Part shown: positions 17,597-26,966 of the stretch, in pieces | How positions within the stretch are numbered: the stretch's first letter is position 1 | How the letters are laid out: each line of letters begins with the position of its first letter | NCBI RefSeq assembly: GCF_040529065.1 | Contig: NZ_CP132343.1 | Span: forward strand, 682,001 to 746,000 | Source: Xanthomonas sacchari | GTDB taxonomy: Bacteria; Pseudomonadota; Gammaproteobacteria; Xanthomonadales; Xanthomonadaceae | Length of the DNA stretch: 64,000 bases | Direction of reading: 5' to 3' | The notes under the pieces: generated by a model | Database searches by the model: none | What the model was told of the DNA's origin: nothing | What the model saw: the letters and a program-made list of their open reading frames with translations, nothing else | Translations under genes and position numbers: made by a program

Positions 17597-17898
17597 GGGC
17601 TTGGCTCCTGGAAAGGGATGCACGGCCAGTCGACCGTGCACCTGCCTTTACGCGCCCTGCGCCGGCGCGGTTGCATCACGCCGCCCAGATAATGATGAAC
17701 GCGCTGCGCCGGCCTTGTCGCCGCTCGGGTCTTGCGCGGTCAAGCCGGTCTCCCTGTGTGCTGAAACACACGCGGCGACAGGCCGTGCGATGCAGCGGCG
17801 CCTGTGCACGCTGTGCCCAACCGCCTGTGGTGCGTCATCGACGCGTCCGTAGACGCCGTCGCCTGGCAGCGCCGGTCAGCGCAAGGCGGCGTATCGGC
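17597..17898. other. Non-coding stretch between fasciclin and methyltransferase genes
   Basis: No gene is supported here. It should hold the fasciclin promoter and the 3' end of the methyltransferase transcript. Two small dyads are visible: GTGTG/CACAC at 17756-17771 and GCGTC/GACGC at 17832-17844. Neither has a T run. Confidence 0.5.
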
Positions 17899-18567
17899 TC
17901 AGCGGCGCTGCAGCACGTAGCTGTTCTCGAAGCCGTGGGCGCAGCCGAGCACATGGAAGTCGCCGAAGTAGCCGGCGGCGCGCAGCAGGTCCACTGCCGG
18001 GCCGACCTCCGGCGAGTACTCCCAGTCGCCGTAGTCGTCGAACACCACGAATCCCCCCGAGACGACGCTGGGCGCGTACAGCAGGAAATCCAGCAGCACG
18101 TTGCGCCCGGTGTGGCCACCGTCGATGTGCAACAACGCCACCTTCGGCTCCATGGCGTAGAAATGCTCGGCGCAGAATTCGGAATAACCGCGGATGAACC
18201 GCGCATTGGGCAGCAACTGCTGCCGATAGTGGTTGAACTCCTCGAACTGGTTCGGCAGCGCGAACGGATCCATGCCGATCACCCGGCGCTGGCGGCCAGA
18301 CACCTCGTTCATCAGCACCAGCGACTTGCCCTTCCACACCCCGATCTCCACCAGGTCGCCCGGCACGCCCTCCAGCAGCAGGCACAGGTAGCCCAGCAGC
18401 CGCACGTGGTCGTGGAAGGACAGCTCGCGCCGCTCCATCGCGTGTTCGGCCGGCAGGCCGGCCTGGGCCTGCACGAAGTGCTCGCCGATCAGCTCCCAGA
18501 TCCGCGGAATGCTGCCTTCGGCCGCGTGTTCGTCGATGAAGCGGTTGAGTTCCTGGATGGTGAGCAT
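17899..18567 (-). CDS. Class I SAM-dependent methyltransferase
   Basis: A 222-residue protein of the Methyltransf_24/TylF-like group. The SAM-binding glycine motif is LVEIGVWKGKSLVLM, the following acidic strand is RRVIGMDPFALP, and the metal- or substrate-side motif is VALLHIDGGHTGRNVLLDF, with VVFDDYGDWEYSP further on. Such enzymes often methylate sugars or other small molecules, for instance in cell-surface or antibiotic glycan synthesis; no such cluster is adjacent, so the acceptor is open. No transmembrane segment is seen. The ATG at 18567 (MLTIQELNRFIDEHAAEG) was chosen over upstream codons because the N-terminal extension would be arginine-rich low-complexity sequence. Confidence 0.82.
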   Translation of the reverse strand: MLTIQELNRFIDEHAAEGSIPRIWELIGEHFVQAQAGLPAEHAMERRELSFHDHVRLLGYLCLLLEGVPGDLVEIGVWKGKSLVLMNEVSGRQRRVIGMDPFALPNQFEEFNHYRQQLLPNARFIRGYSEFCAEHFYAMEPKVALLHIDGGHTGRNVLLDFLLYAPSVVSGGFVVFDDYGDWEYSPEVGPAVDLLRAAGYFGDFHVLGCAHGFENSYVLQRR

Positions 18568-18829
18568 GCGGTCTCCGGCGAAAAGGCGCCGGTGTCCGCC
18601 ACCGGCTCTGCCGCCGGATAGTAGCCTCCTCGGGACACGCCTGGACGCCCGCGCGGGGGCGTGTCGGGTCACGATGCGTCCCGCGGCGCCCGGTCGTCCG
18701 CGCGTGGCGACGCAGAGGCATGCATCGCCCATGGAATCAGTCCTGGTCCGATGGCCGTGGCGTGAGCGTCCGCCGATGCTGCGGTTGTACCGCGATGGGC
18801 GCGGTGCAGCCCAACCAGGAGAAAGGACG

Positions 18830-19267
18830 ATGGTCGCACTGCGCGGCAGTCGCAACAATTATCAGCTATCGGCCCACGATGAAGATCTGCAGGACGCCCC
18901 GCCGCTGACCCAGAGTGCGGCACGGATGCGCAACAAGGAGGGTACGGCGAAGGGGCGCGCCATCGCACGGTTGTCGGCGGCGACCGGCCTGACGTTGTCG
19001 CTCAGCCAGTTTTCGGTGACCAGGACCGCCGTCGGCGACACAGGTCCCTCCACGCCGGTGGAGTGGCGCTACGAGGTCACCACGGGGCAGGGCGCGCGGG
19101 CGCGGCACTGGACGCTGATGGTCGACATGGACGACGTGCCCGCAGGTGCGCAGGGCAATGGTCCGGACCGGCCGCACGTGGGCTATTCCTACTGGTGCAC
19201 CGGCTACGACCCGGTGGCGCGGGTGAACGGACATATCTTCGTGGAGTACGTGTCCGCCTCTCGCTGA
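18830..19267 (+). CDS. Hypothetical protein
   Basis: A 145-residue protein I do not recognise. The start ATG at 18830 has a good ribosome-binding site (AGGAGAAAGGA). The N terminus is polar (NNYQLSAHDEDLQD). The middle and C-terminal parts alternate short hydrophobic strands with polar residues (VEWRYEVTTGQ, WTLMVDMDD, YSYWCTGYDP, HIFVEYVSASR), which suggests a small beta-rich fold. It has no signal peptide or membrane segment and a single cysteine. It diverges from the methyltransferase gene, and the next gene is nearly 300 bases away, so it is probably monocistronic. Confidence 0.6.
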   Translation: MVALRGSRNNYQLSAHDEDLQDAPPLTQSAARMRNKEGTAKGRAIARLSAATGLTLSLSQFSVTRTAVGDTGPSTPVEWRYEVTTGQGARARHWTLMVDMDDVPAGAQGNGPDRPHVGYSYWCTGYDPVARVNGHIFVEYVSASR

Positions 19268-19519
19268 GGGCGGCGTGGTGGGACGGCGGCACGCATGCCG
19301 GGACCGGCGCGACCGCACCGGCATGGCCGCCGTCGGAGCCTGGACGGACCGGCATCTTGAGACGGGCGGCAGTGGCTCGATCAGGGTGAAGCCCCGCGTC
19401 GGTGCGATTGTGTCCGCGGCGCCGCCTGCCGACCCGGCAGCACGGCCGGACACCGCGCCGCCCGCCCCACTGGACATCGCCGCCGCGGTGCGCTTTGCTT
19501 GCAGGCTCCCCCATTCATG

Positions 19520-19545
19520 GGCGGCGCCGCCGGCGTGGCGCCGCC
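19520..19545 (+). repeat. GC-rich hairpin in the leader of the antiporter gene
   Basis: GGCGGCGCC and GGCGCCGCC pair perfectly over nine bases around an eight-base loop, ending 12 bases before the antiporter ATG. It could limit translation initiation. It does not match a riboswitch class known to me. Confidence 0.5.
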
Positions 19546-19557
19546 GTCCGGACGAGC

Positions 19558-21195
19558 ATGCATTCGATCGAAGTGGTCTTGGCGATGTTGCTGGCGGTGG
19601 TGGCCAGTGGCTACCTCGTGCGTGTCCTGCCGTTCTCGCTGCCATTGCCGCTGGTGCAGATCGGCCTGGGCGCGATCATCGCCGGCGTGTTCAAGAAGGG
19701 CTATGCGCTGGAGCCGGAGCTGTTCTTCCTGCTGTTCCTGCCGCCGCTGCTGTTCCTGGACGGCTGGCGCATCCCCAAGCAGGGCCTGTTCCGCGACAAG
19801 GGCGTGATCCTGGAACTGGCGCTGGGCCTGGTGGTATTCACCGTCATCGGCGCCGGCTTCCTGATCCACTGGATGATCCCGACCATGCCGCTGGCGGTGG
19901 CGTTCGCGCTGGCCGCGGTGGTGTCGCCGACCGATCCGATCGCGGTGTCCTCGATCGCCGCGCGCGCACCGATCCCCAAGCGGCTGATGCACATCCTGGA
20001 AGGCGAGTCGCTGCTCAACGACGCCTCCGGCCTGGTCTGCTTCCAGTTCGCGGTGGCCGCGGCGATCACCGGCACGTTCTCGCTGGCCGACGCCTCGCTG
20101 ACCTTCCTGTGGGTGGCGCTGGTCGGCGTGGCCGCCGGCATCGCGGTGGTGGTCGGCACCAGCCTGGCGCAGCGCTGGGTGTGGCGCCAGGTCGGCGAGG
20201 AGCCGGGCGCGGCGATCCTGGTCAACCTGTTGCTGCCGTTCGCCGCCTACCTGCTGGCCGAGGCGATCAACGCCTCGGGCATCCTCGCTGCGGTCGCCGC
20301 CGGCATCGCCATGAGCTACGTGGAGCTGAGCGGTCGCGCCCCGGGCAGCATGCGCGTGCAGCGCTCGGCGGTGTGGGACATGGTGCAGTTCACCCTCAAC
20401 GGCATCATGTTCGTGCTGCTCGGCGAGCAGTTGCCGGGCATCGTGCAGGGCGCCATGCACAACATGGACGAAGCCGGGCACCTGGACCCGTGGTGGCTGC
20501 CCGCCTACGCGCTGGCGATCTACGTCGGCCTGCTGCTGCTGCGCTTCCTGTGGGTGTGGCTGTCGCTGCGCTGGACCCTGCTCAAGGCGCGCCGCCGTGG
20601 CGAGGACCGGCAGAGCCCGCCGTGGCGGATCGTGGTGGCGACCTCGCTGGCCGGCGTACGCGGTGCGATCACTCTGGCCGGCGTGCTGACCCTGCCGCTG
20701 GTCCTGCCCAGCGGCGCCGCGTTCCCGGCACGCGACCTGGCGATCTTCCTGGCCAGCGCGGTGATCGTCACCTCGCTGCTGGTCGCCAGTATCGGCCTGC
20801 CGCGGCTGCTACGCGGGCTGGAGCTGCCGGAAGAGCCTAGCGACCGCCTGGAAGAAGACCTGGCCCGGCGCGAGTCCTCGCGCGCGGCGCTGGCGGCGGT
20901 GGAGAAGCTGCGCCAGCGCCTGGTGCAGGACAGCGAGCACGCCGACCTGTACAACGAGGCGGCCAACCGGGTCAGCGCGCTGTACCAGCGCCATCTCGAC
21001 CACGGCGAGGCGATGGAGAGCGATCCGGAGGAGGCGCGGCGGCTGGATGCGGTGCTGCGCCAGCTGCGCCATGCCGGCCTGCAGGCCGAACGCCAGGAAC
21101 TGTTCAAGCTGACCCGCCAGCGCAAGATCTCCGACGAGATCGCGCGGCGGCTGATCCGCAACCTGGATCTGCTGGAGGCGCGGCGCAAGAGTTGA
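19558..21195 (+). CDS. CPA1-type Na+/H+ antiporter
   Basis: A 545-residue inner-membrane antiporter that exchanges cytoplasmic Na+ (or K+) for protons. The first about 410 residues form ten or more hydrophobic helices with the family's ion-binding motifs SPTDPIAVSS and GESLLNDASGLV, the arginine-containing AGVRGAITLAGVLTLPL, and the conserved ELFFLLFLPPLLFLDGW early on. A charged cytoplasmic tail of about 130 residues (rich in Glu, Arg and Leu, probably helical or coiled) follows, as in YjcE/NhaP-type proteins, and may be regulatory. The ATG at 19558 was preferred because the sequence upstream would be an arginine-rich extension. A strong hairpin lies in its leader. Confidence 0.9.
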   Translation: MHSIEVVLAMLLAVVASGYLVRVLPFSLPLPLVQIGLGAIIAGVFKKGYALEPELFFLLFLPPLLFLDGWRIPKQGLFRDKGVILELALGLVVFTVIGAGFLIHWMIPTMPLAVAFALAAVVSPTDPIAVSSIAARAPIPKRLMHILEGESLLNDASGLVCFQFAVAAAITGTFSLADASLTFLWVALVGVAAGIAVVVGTSLAQRWVWRQVGEEPGAAILVNLLLPFAAYLLAEAINASGILAAVAAGIAMSYVELSGRAPGSMRVQRSAVWDMVQFTLNGIMFVLLGEQLPGIVQGAMHNMDEAGHLDPWWLPAYALAIYVGLLLLRFLWVWLSLRWTLLKARRRGEDRQSPPWRIVVATSLAGVRGAITLAGVLTLPLVLPSGAAFPARDLAIFLASAVIVTSLLVASIGLPRLLRGLELPEEPSDRLEEDLARRESSRAALAAVEKLRQRLVQDSEHADLYNEAANRVSALYQRHLDHGEAMESDPEEARRLDAVLRQLRHAGLQAERQELFKLTRQRKISDEIARRLIRNLDLLEARRKS

Positions 21196-21204
21196 TCGAC
21201 GGCC

Positions 21205-21232
21205 GGGAATGGGGAGTCGGGAATGGGGAGTC
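21205..21232. repeat. Tandem direct repeat downstream of the antiporter
   Basis: GGGAATGGGGAGTC occurs twice in tandem without a spacer. Related GGGATTCGGGA units occur at 43194-43266. This kind of short G-rich repeat is common between genes in xanthomonads. Confidence 0.7.
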
Positions 21233-21304
21233 GTAAAAGCGGGTTCGTCGCGCCGTTCCAGATTTTTCGCCGTGTCGTTGCTCGCGCCCGGCCAGCGCGC
21301 CGGA

Positions 21305-21784
21305 CTAGGTCTCTTCGGCCAGCGGCGGCAGCCGTCGCGGCACCGGGGTCGATTTCACGATCGCGGTATTGGTTTCGGCGCGATCGGTGACTTTCGCCAG
21401 GATGCTGTCCAGGTGCGCGATGGTGCGCAGGTACAGCCGGCAGATGAAGCAGTCTTCGCCGGTCACCTTGTCGCACTCGACGAACTCCGGGATGCGCTGC
21501 AGCAGTTCCTCCACCAGGTGCAACTGCCCCGGCAACGGTTTGACCCGCACGATCGCCTGCAAGGTGTAGCCGAGCGGGCGTGGGTCGAGTTCGACCGTGA
21601 ACCCGGCGATCACGCCCTGCTGCTGCAGCCGGCGCACGCGGTCGGCGGTGGCGGGCGCCGACAGGCCGATCTGCCGGGCCAGTTCGCTGGTCGCCATGCG
21701 CGCGTCCTGCGCCAGGGCGGCCAGGATGGCGCGGTCGATCGCATCGAGCGTGGTAGCAATTGGGGCGGAAAGGCGATTTTGCAT
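21305..21784 (-). CDS. Lrp/AsnC family transcriptional regulator
   Basis: A 159-residue regulator. An N-terminal helix-turn-helix (MATSELARQIGLSAPATADRVRRLQQQGVI) is followed by an AsnC-type ligand-binding domain (RAM domain) with the signature VTGEDCFICRLYLRTIAHLDSIL. Such proteins sense amino acids and bind as dimers or octamers. It diverges from an EamA-family transporter at 21896, and the shared 110-base region holds an AT-rich palindrome. Control of that transporter, likely an amino-acid exporter, is the simplest reading. The ATG at 21784 gives QNRLSAPIATTLDAIDRAIL; an extended start upstream is possible but would cover the palindrome. Confidence 0.88.
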   Translation of the reverse strand: MQNRLSAPIATTLDAIDRAILAALAQDARMATSELARQIGLSAPATADRVRRLQQQGVIAGFTVELDPRPLGYTLQAIVRVKPLPGQLHLVEELLQRIPEFVECDKVTGEDCFICRLYLRTIAHLDSILAKVTDRAETNTAIVKSTPVPRRLPPLAEET

Positions 21785-21789
21785 GATGA

Positions 21790-21804
21790 CCTTTTTTAAA
21801 AAGG
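21790..21804. promoter_or_regulatory. AT-rich palindrome, AsnC operator candidate
   Basis: CCTTTTTTAAAAAGG is a seven-plus-seven inverted repeat around a single T, directly upstream of the Lrp/AsnC start codon. AT-rich dyads are typical Lrp-family sites, and it stands out in this GC-rich DNA. A TACAAT -10-like box for the divergent transporter is at 21858-21863. Confidence 0.5.
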
Positions 21805-21895
21805 GAAGTGCTGCATCCTTCCTAAGTTTATGCATGTCTTCGAGCGGTTGTGGTTCCTACAATGACGACCATTCGCAGCATTGCAAGGAACCGGG

Positions 21896-22825
21896 ATGGC
21901 TTCCAACGAAATTCGCCGGGGGGCGGCCGAGATGGTCGTGGCCATGCTCATGTCCGGCACGATCGGTTGGCTGGTGGTGTCGTCGGGGCAGTCGCCGTTC
22001 AACGTGGTGTTCTTCCGCTGCCTGTTCGGCGCCGCCACGTTGCTCATCGTCTGCGCGGCACTGGGCCTGTTGCGGCGCAAGGCGTTTTCGCCGCGGATGC
22101 TGGGGCTGGTGCTGCTCGGCGGGGTGGCGATCGTGGGGAACTGGCTGCTGCTGTTCGCCTCTTACGGTCGCGCCTCGATCTCGATGGCCACCGCCGTCTA
22201 CAACACGCAGCCGTTCATGCTGGTCGGACTCGGCGCGCTCGTGTTCCGCGAGCGCATCAGCGCCTCCACCGTGGCGTGGCTGGCGGTGGCCTTCGTCGGG
22301 CTGGTGGGCGTGGTGCGTATCGCGCCGGCAGTGCTCGCCGTGCCGGGCGAGTACCTGCAGGGCGTCGCCCTGGCGCTGGGCGCGGCGTTTCTGTACGCGG
22401 TGTCGTCGCTCGTCACCAAGCACCTGAAAGGCACGCCGCCGCACCTGCTCGCGCTGCTGCAACTGGGCATCGGCATCGTGTTGCTGGCGCCGTTCGTGCA
22501 CTTCGACGCCTTGCCCAGCCGTCCCGGCCAATGGCTGGATCTGGTCGTGCTCGGCGTGGTCAACACCGGGGTGATGTACGTGCTGCTGTACGGCGCCATC
22601 CAGAAACTGCCCACCGCGATGATCGGCGCGCTGTCGTTCATCTACCCGGTGGTGGCGATCGCGGTCGATCGCATCGCCTTCGGGCAATCGCTGGCGTGGA
22701 CGCAGGTGCTCGGGGCGATGCTGATCCTGCTGGCGGCGGCCGGGGTCAATTTCGGCTGGCGTGTGTGGCCGTGGCCGCGCGCGGCGCGGGAGGCCGCCGG
22801 CGGGCTCAAGACCGGCGAGCGCTAG
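21896..22825 (+). CDS. EamA (DMT) family transporter, probable exporter
   Basis: A 309-residue inner-membrane protein made of two EamA repeats, giving about ten transmembrane helices. Helices alternate from [19 protein letters not shown] through to [18 protein letters not shown]; the first half ends near residue 150 and the second begins at [21 protein letters not shown]. Members of the superfamily export amino acids and metabolites such as aromatic amino acids (YddG) or threonine. Divergent orientation from an AsnC regulator supports an amino-acid-related substrate, but this is inference. The ATG at 21896 has AAGGAACC upstream as a ribosome-binding site. Confidence 0.85.
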   Translation: MASNEIRRGAAEMVVAMLMSGTIGWLVVSSGQSPFNVVFFRCLFGAATLLIVCAALGLLRRKAFSPRMLGLVLLGGVAIVGNWLLLFASYGRASISMATAVYNTQPFMLVGLGALVFRERISASTVAWLAVAFVGLVGVVRIAPAVLAVPGEYLQGVALALGAAFLYAVSSLVTKHLKGTPPHLLALLQLGIGIVLLAPFVHFDALPSRPGQWLDLVVLGVVNTGVMYVLLYGAIQKLPTAMIGALSFIYPVVAIAVDRIAFGQSLAWTQVLGAMLILLAAAGVNFGWRVWPWPRAAREAAGGLKTGER

Positions 22826-22987
22826 GCCACGGCGCCACGACGGCGTCGCCCGGCGTTTGCGGGCCCCTGGCTGGCGCACTGTCCCGCATCCGGGAGAGTG
22901 CTTCCGCCGGATCGGGATTTATCCATCACGATCGGGCTTCTACCCTGGGGGCCGTTTCCGCAGCCGCCGCGCGCCCAGGGAGTTCCC

Positions 22988-23931
<944 letters not shown>

Positions 23932-23935
<4 letters not shown>

Positions 23936-24693
23936 ACCTGCACGCGATCGCCGCGATCTACCGCTTCGAGATGGCGCGCACCTTCCGCACGCTGACCCAG
24001 TCCATCGCTTCGCCGGTGCTGTCGACGTCGTTGTACTTCGTGGTGTTCGGCGCGGCGATCGGCTCGCGCATGGGCGACATCGACGGCATCCGCTACGGCG
24101 CCTACATCATCCCCGGGCTGGTGATGCTGTCGCTGCTCAGCGAAAGCATCTCCAACGCCTCCTTCGGCATCTACATGCCGCGCTGGGCCGGCACCATCTA
24201 CGAGGTGCTGTCGGCGCCGGTGGCGTGGTGGGAGGTGGTGATCGGCTACGTCGGCGCGGCGGCGAGCAAGTCGGTGCTGCTGGGCCTGCTGATCCTGCTC
24301 ACCGCGCGCGCCTTCGTGCCGTACGAGATCGCGCATCCGCTGTGGATGTTCGGTTTCCTGGTGTTGACCGCGCTGACCTTCAGCCTGTTCGGTTTCATCA
24401 TCGGCGTGTGGGCCGACGGCTTCGAGAAGCTGCAGGTGATTCCGCTGATGGTGATCACGCCGCTGACCTTCCTCGGCGGCAGCTTCTACTCGATCAACAT
24501 GCTGCCGCCGCTGTGGCAGAAAATCAGCTTGTTCAACCCGGTGGTGTACCTGATCAGCGGCTTCCGCTGGGCGTTCTACGGCAAGGCCGACGTGCACATC
24601 GCGACCAGCCTGGGCATGACCCTGGCGTTCCTGGCGCTGTGCCTGGGCGTGGTCTGGGCGATCTTCCGCAGCGGCTACCGGCTCAAGCCCTGA
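23932..24693 (+). CDS. ABC-2 type exporter, permease subunit (YadH-like)
   Basis: A 253-residue membrane subunit with about six transmembrane helices, expected to form a homodimer with the ATPase encoded just before it. Characteristic ABC-2 permease motifs are the long amphipathic start ([28 protein letters not shown]), [12 protein letters not shown], and the late [18 protein letters not shown] then [13 protein letters not shown]. The length and these segments resemble YadH. The substrate is not known. It begins four bases before the ATPase gene ends. Confidence 0.88.
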
Positions 24694-24738
24694 GCGCGGC
24701 CCAAGGGTCGCGCCGCGTGCGGCCGCGCATCGCAACGT

Positions 24739-24763
24739 GCCGGCGGGCGCTGTGCCTGCCGGC
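24739..24763. terminator. Terminator-like hairpin between convergent genes
   Basis: GCCGGCGGGC and GCCTGCCGGC pair over ten bases (one G-U) around GCTGT, with an outer G-C. It lies between the converging exporter and DUF3297 genes. There is no T run on either side, so the mechanism is uncertain. Confidence 0.4.
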
Positions 24764-24771
24764 GCTCGCGC

Positions 24772-25014
24772 TTACTTGGCGTCGAGCCAGAACGCCTCGA
24801 CCGTGCCCTTGACCTTCATGGTCATCGGGTTGCCGCGGCGGTCGCGCGCCTTGCCGACCTGCACGCGGATCCAGCCTTCGCTGATCGAGTACTCCTCGAC
24901 GTTGTCGCGCTCCACGCCGTTGAAACGGATGCCGACGCCGCGCGACAGCGTCTCGGCATCGTGGAACGGGCTCTGCGGGCTGACCGCCAGGCGGTCGGGG
25001 GGCGTGTCGGACAT
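24772..25014 (-). CDS. DUF3297 family protein
   Basis: An 80-residue conserved protein of unknown function. It reads SDTPPDRLAVSPQSPFHD at the N terminus, then GVGIRFNGVERDNVEEYSIS and EGWIRVQVGKARDRRGNPM, ending MKVKGTVEAFWLDAK. The whole length belongs to one small family found mainly in proteobacteria; it looks like a compact beta-rich domain with no membrane or signal sequence. It is transcribed divergently from the acidic DUF6630 protein. No function can be assigned. Confidence 0.82.
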   Translation of the reverse strand: MSDTPPDRLAVSPQSPFHDAETLSRGVGIRFNGVERDNVEEYSISEGWIRVQVGKARDRRGNPMTMKVKGTVEAFWLDAK

Positions 25015-25160
25015 CGTGGTGGCTTCGCGTGACGGCGGACAGCGCCGTCTTCCGGGCTGCGAAGGATAAACGCCCGCGGCGCCGTTGCCGAGTTCCGCGC
25101 TTCCGTCGCCGCGCCGGGCGCGGCACACTGGCGCTCCCCCGTGCTGCCCGATGCGCCGCC

Positions 25161-25700
25161 ATGCCCGACAACAGCGCCGACTACGACGATCCCGACGACC
25201 TGTTCGACGACGACGACGATCCGGACACCCAGCAGGGCCTGATCTGGAACCTGCTGCTGCTGATCAATCCCGGCGACGAGGAAAGCGCGCTGCGCCAGTT
25301 CGATGCCTACCGCGAGGCCGCCGGCGAAGCCGAGCGCGAGGACGCGGACTGGCTGTGGACGCTGAAGGACGCGATCGACTGGCGGGCGGGCTTCTACGTC
25401 GACAGCCACGACCGCGAGGCGCTGATCGGTGCGATCGACGAACTGGCCGCGCGCTGGAACCTGCGCATCGACTGGGGCGGGGACATCGACGATGCCGATT
25501 TCCTCGAGGACCACGACAGCGCCTCGCTGCTGGCGGTGGCCTACGACCGCCTGCGCGAGCACGGCTACAGCATCTGGTGCTGGGACGCCGGCAGCGAGAT
25601 CCGCGCCGGCTGGATGGCGCTCAGCCGCGACGACCAGGACATGCAGCGCCTGGCCGCGATCCTGGGCATCGACCTGCGCCCGGGCAGCGATCCGTTCTAG
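25161..25700 (+). CDS. Acidic conserved protein (DUF6630-like)
   Basis: A 179-residue very acidic protein. The first 25 residues are almost entirely Asp and Glu (DDPDDLFDDDDDPD). The rest is a globular domain with a conserved LIWNLLLLINPGDEESALRQFD start and the aromatic segment GYSIWCWDAGSEIRAGWMALSRDDQDM, which fits the DUF6630 family as I recall it. It has no membrane segment. The ATG at 25161 was chosen because it begins at the acidic stretch; a longer upstream frame is arginine-rich and implausible. The insertion element and its REP target lie immediately downstream of its stop. Confidence 0.7.
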   Translation: MPDNSADYDDPDDLFDDDDDPDTQQGLIWNLLLLINPGDEESALRQFDAYREAAGEAEREDADWLWTLKDAIDWRAGFYVDSHDREALIGAIDELAARWNLRIDWGGDIDDADFLEDHDSASLLAVAYDRLREHGYSIWCWDAGSEIRAGWMALSRDDQDMQRLAAILGIDLRPGSDPF

Positions 25701-25730
25701 GCAGACGTCCGCCGACACGGAGGGTGTGCC

Positions 25731-25734
25731 GTAG
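25731..25734 (+). repeat. Left remnant of the REP target interrupted by the IS110 element
   Basis: GTAG is the head tetranucleotide of the local REP family. Joined to the sequence starting at 26969 (GAGCGGCTTC) it rebuilds a normal REP head, so the element entered here. Confidence 0.7.
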
Positions 25735-25749
25735 ATACCGTCTTACCCC

Positions 25750-26721
25750 CTAGCAGGCAAGGCCCCTTTTCGGATCGAACGCCGTGCCCGACTTGAGAAC
25801 CCCGTAGGCCAGGTGCAGGAGCTTGCGCATGGCGGCGCACACGATCTGCTTGCCGGCTTTGCCGCGTTCGCTCAGTCGCTGTTTCAGCGTCCGGATGATC
25901 GGGTTGTGGGTCATGGCCACCAGGGCCGGCATGAACAGGCCCGCGCGCAGGCGGGGCGAGCCGGTGCGCGAGATGCAGGCGTGGCCTTTGCGCTCGCCCG
26001 ACTGCTGCAGGCACGGATTCAGGCCCGCGAAGGCGGTCACCGCCGAGGCATCGGCGAAGCGCCTCACATCGCCAAGTTCGGCCAGCATCAAGGCCGCGCT
26101 GGTGTCGGCAATCCCCTGGATGCTCACCAGCAACTCGCGCTGCCCACGCAAGGTCGGATCCTGGTCGATATGGTCATCGATGGCCTGCTCGATCTGGGCG
26201 ATGTGGTGTTGCAGATCGGCCAGATGGACCTGGATCGAGTCCTTTACCTGGGCCGGAGCGACCTCCAGCCGGTTGCGCTCCATCTGCAGCATCTGTTGCA
26301 GGTCCTGGCGCCGGCGCACCAGCGCTTTGAGCTGCTTGAGCGCCGGCGGATCAGGGTGCCAACGGCGTAACTGTTCGCGGTGACGCAAGGCATAGCTGGC
26401 GATCAGCTTGGCATCGCTGCGATCAGTCTTGACCCGGCTGAGCTGGCTGCGTGCGTACGCGGCCGTCTGCGCCGGGTTGAGCACGCACACCCGATAGCCG
26501 CGTGCGTGGAGGAACTCGGCCAGCGCCTGGTGGTAGGTGCCGGTGGCCTCCATGGCGATCCAGCTATCGGGCTGCGCATGCGTCTGCAGCCATGCCTGCA
26601 GGGCCTGGAAGCCCTTGGCATCGTTGGACAACTTGGCCTTGGTACGGTGCTTGCCATTGGTCAGATCGATGGCCACATCGAAACTGCGTTTGGCGACGTC
26701 GATGCCGATGACGGGAGACAT
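25750..26721 (-). CDS. IS110 family transposase (bridge-RNA-guided recombinase)
   Basis: A 323-residue recombinase. The RuvC-like N-terminal domain has the DEDD residues D8 (VIGIDVAK), E58 (WIAMEATG), D100 and D103 (VKTDRSDAK). The C-terminal Tnp domain has the conserved serine S241 in NPCLQQSGERKG, followed by RTGSPRLRAGLF. From memory, IS621 uses a serine at the same position as its DNA-attacking residue. A coiled-coil-like region (about 125-185) separates the two domains. The reading frame is complete, so the element may be active. The ATG at 26721 gives the usual MSPVIGID start; an open frame continues upstream but covers the bridge-RNA region. Confidence 0.93.
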   Translation of the reverse strand: MSPVIGIDVAKRSFDVAIDLTNGKHRTKAKLSNDAKGFQALQAWLQTHAQPDSWIAMEATGTYHQALAEFLHARGYRVCVLNPAQTAAYARSQLSRVKTDRSDAKLIASYALRHREQLRRWHPDPPALKQLKALVRRRQDLQQMLQMERNRLEVAPAQVKDSIQVHLADLQHHIAQIEQAIDDHIDQDPTLRGQRELLVSIQGIADTSAALMLAELGDVRRFADASAVTAFAGLNPCLQQSGERKGHACISRTGSPRLRAGLFMPALVAMTHNPIIRTLKQRLSERGKAGKQIVCAAMRKLLHLAYGVLKSGTAFDPKRGLAC

Positions 26722-26744
26722 ACGCGATTCCTCCATCGTGTCAG

Positions 26745-26925
26745 GGTCATGATCGGCGCTGGGCCCGGTCCTGCCTTGTCGATGCGAGTTCACGCCCGGG
26801 GGGCGGACTCTGGATACCGTTCGGACACACAAGGGCCAGCATGTGGAGGGCGGAGCCGATCTACGATGCAAGCTCGAAGCTTTAGGAGCGACTGGACCTC
26901 CCACACCTCCTCCGATGATCAGTCG
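26745..26925 (-). ncRNA. Candidate bridge RNA of the IS110 element
   Basis: Read on the minus strand from the element's 5' end, three structures appear in the order expected for IS621-type bridge RNAs. First is a hairpin (CCGA/TCGG). Second is a stem closed by GTGTGG and CCACAT enclosing an internal loop with an inner hairpin AGCTTCGAGCT. One side reads CGCTCCTA, identical to the target left of and through the core; the other reads CGTAG, complementary to CTACG right of the core. Third is a stem GCTGGCCC/GGGCCCAGC enclosing a second loop with an inner CGCCC/GGGCG hairpin. One side there reads ACGGTATC, as at the element's 3' end, and the other ACAAG, complementary to CTTGT at its 5' end. The exact transcript ends are not known. 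Confidence 0.75.
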
Positions 26926-26966
26926 GAAGACATGACGCCTGTTTAGGGGCGACATGTCCAGATACA

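Larger units (their letters stand above)
25735..26966 (-). mobile_element. IS110-family insertion sequence (IS621-like) inserted in a REP element
   Basis: About 1232 bases, containing one transposase gene read on the minus strand and a 245-base non-coding 5' segment. Boundaries were set by comparing with five intact REP copies in this window. The left flank ends GTAG and the right flank resumes AGGAGCGGCTTCAGCC, leaving an AG dinucleotide on both sides (25733-25734 and 26967-26968), which reads CT on the transposase strand. IS110 elements lack terminal inverted repeats and leave a shared core dinucleotide, as seen here. The termini also share AGATAC, so the exact ends could shift by a few bases. 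No coding gene is interrupted. Confidence 0.85.
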
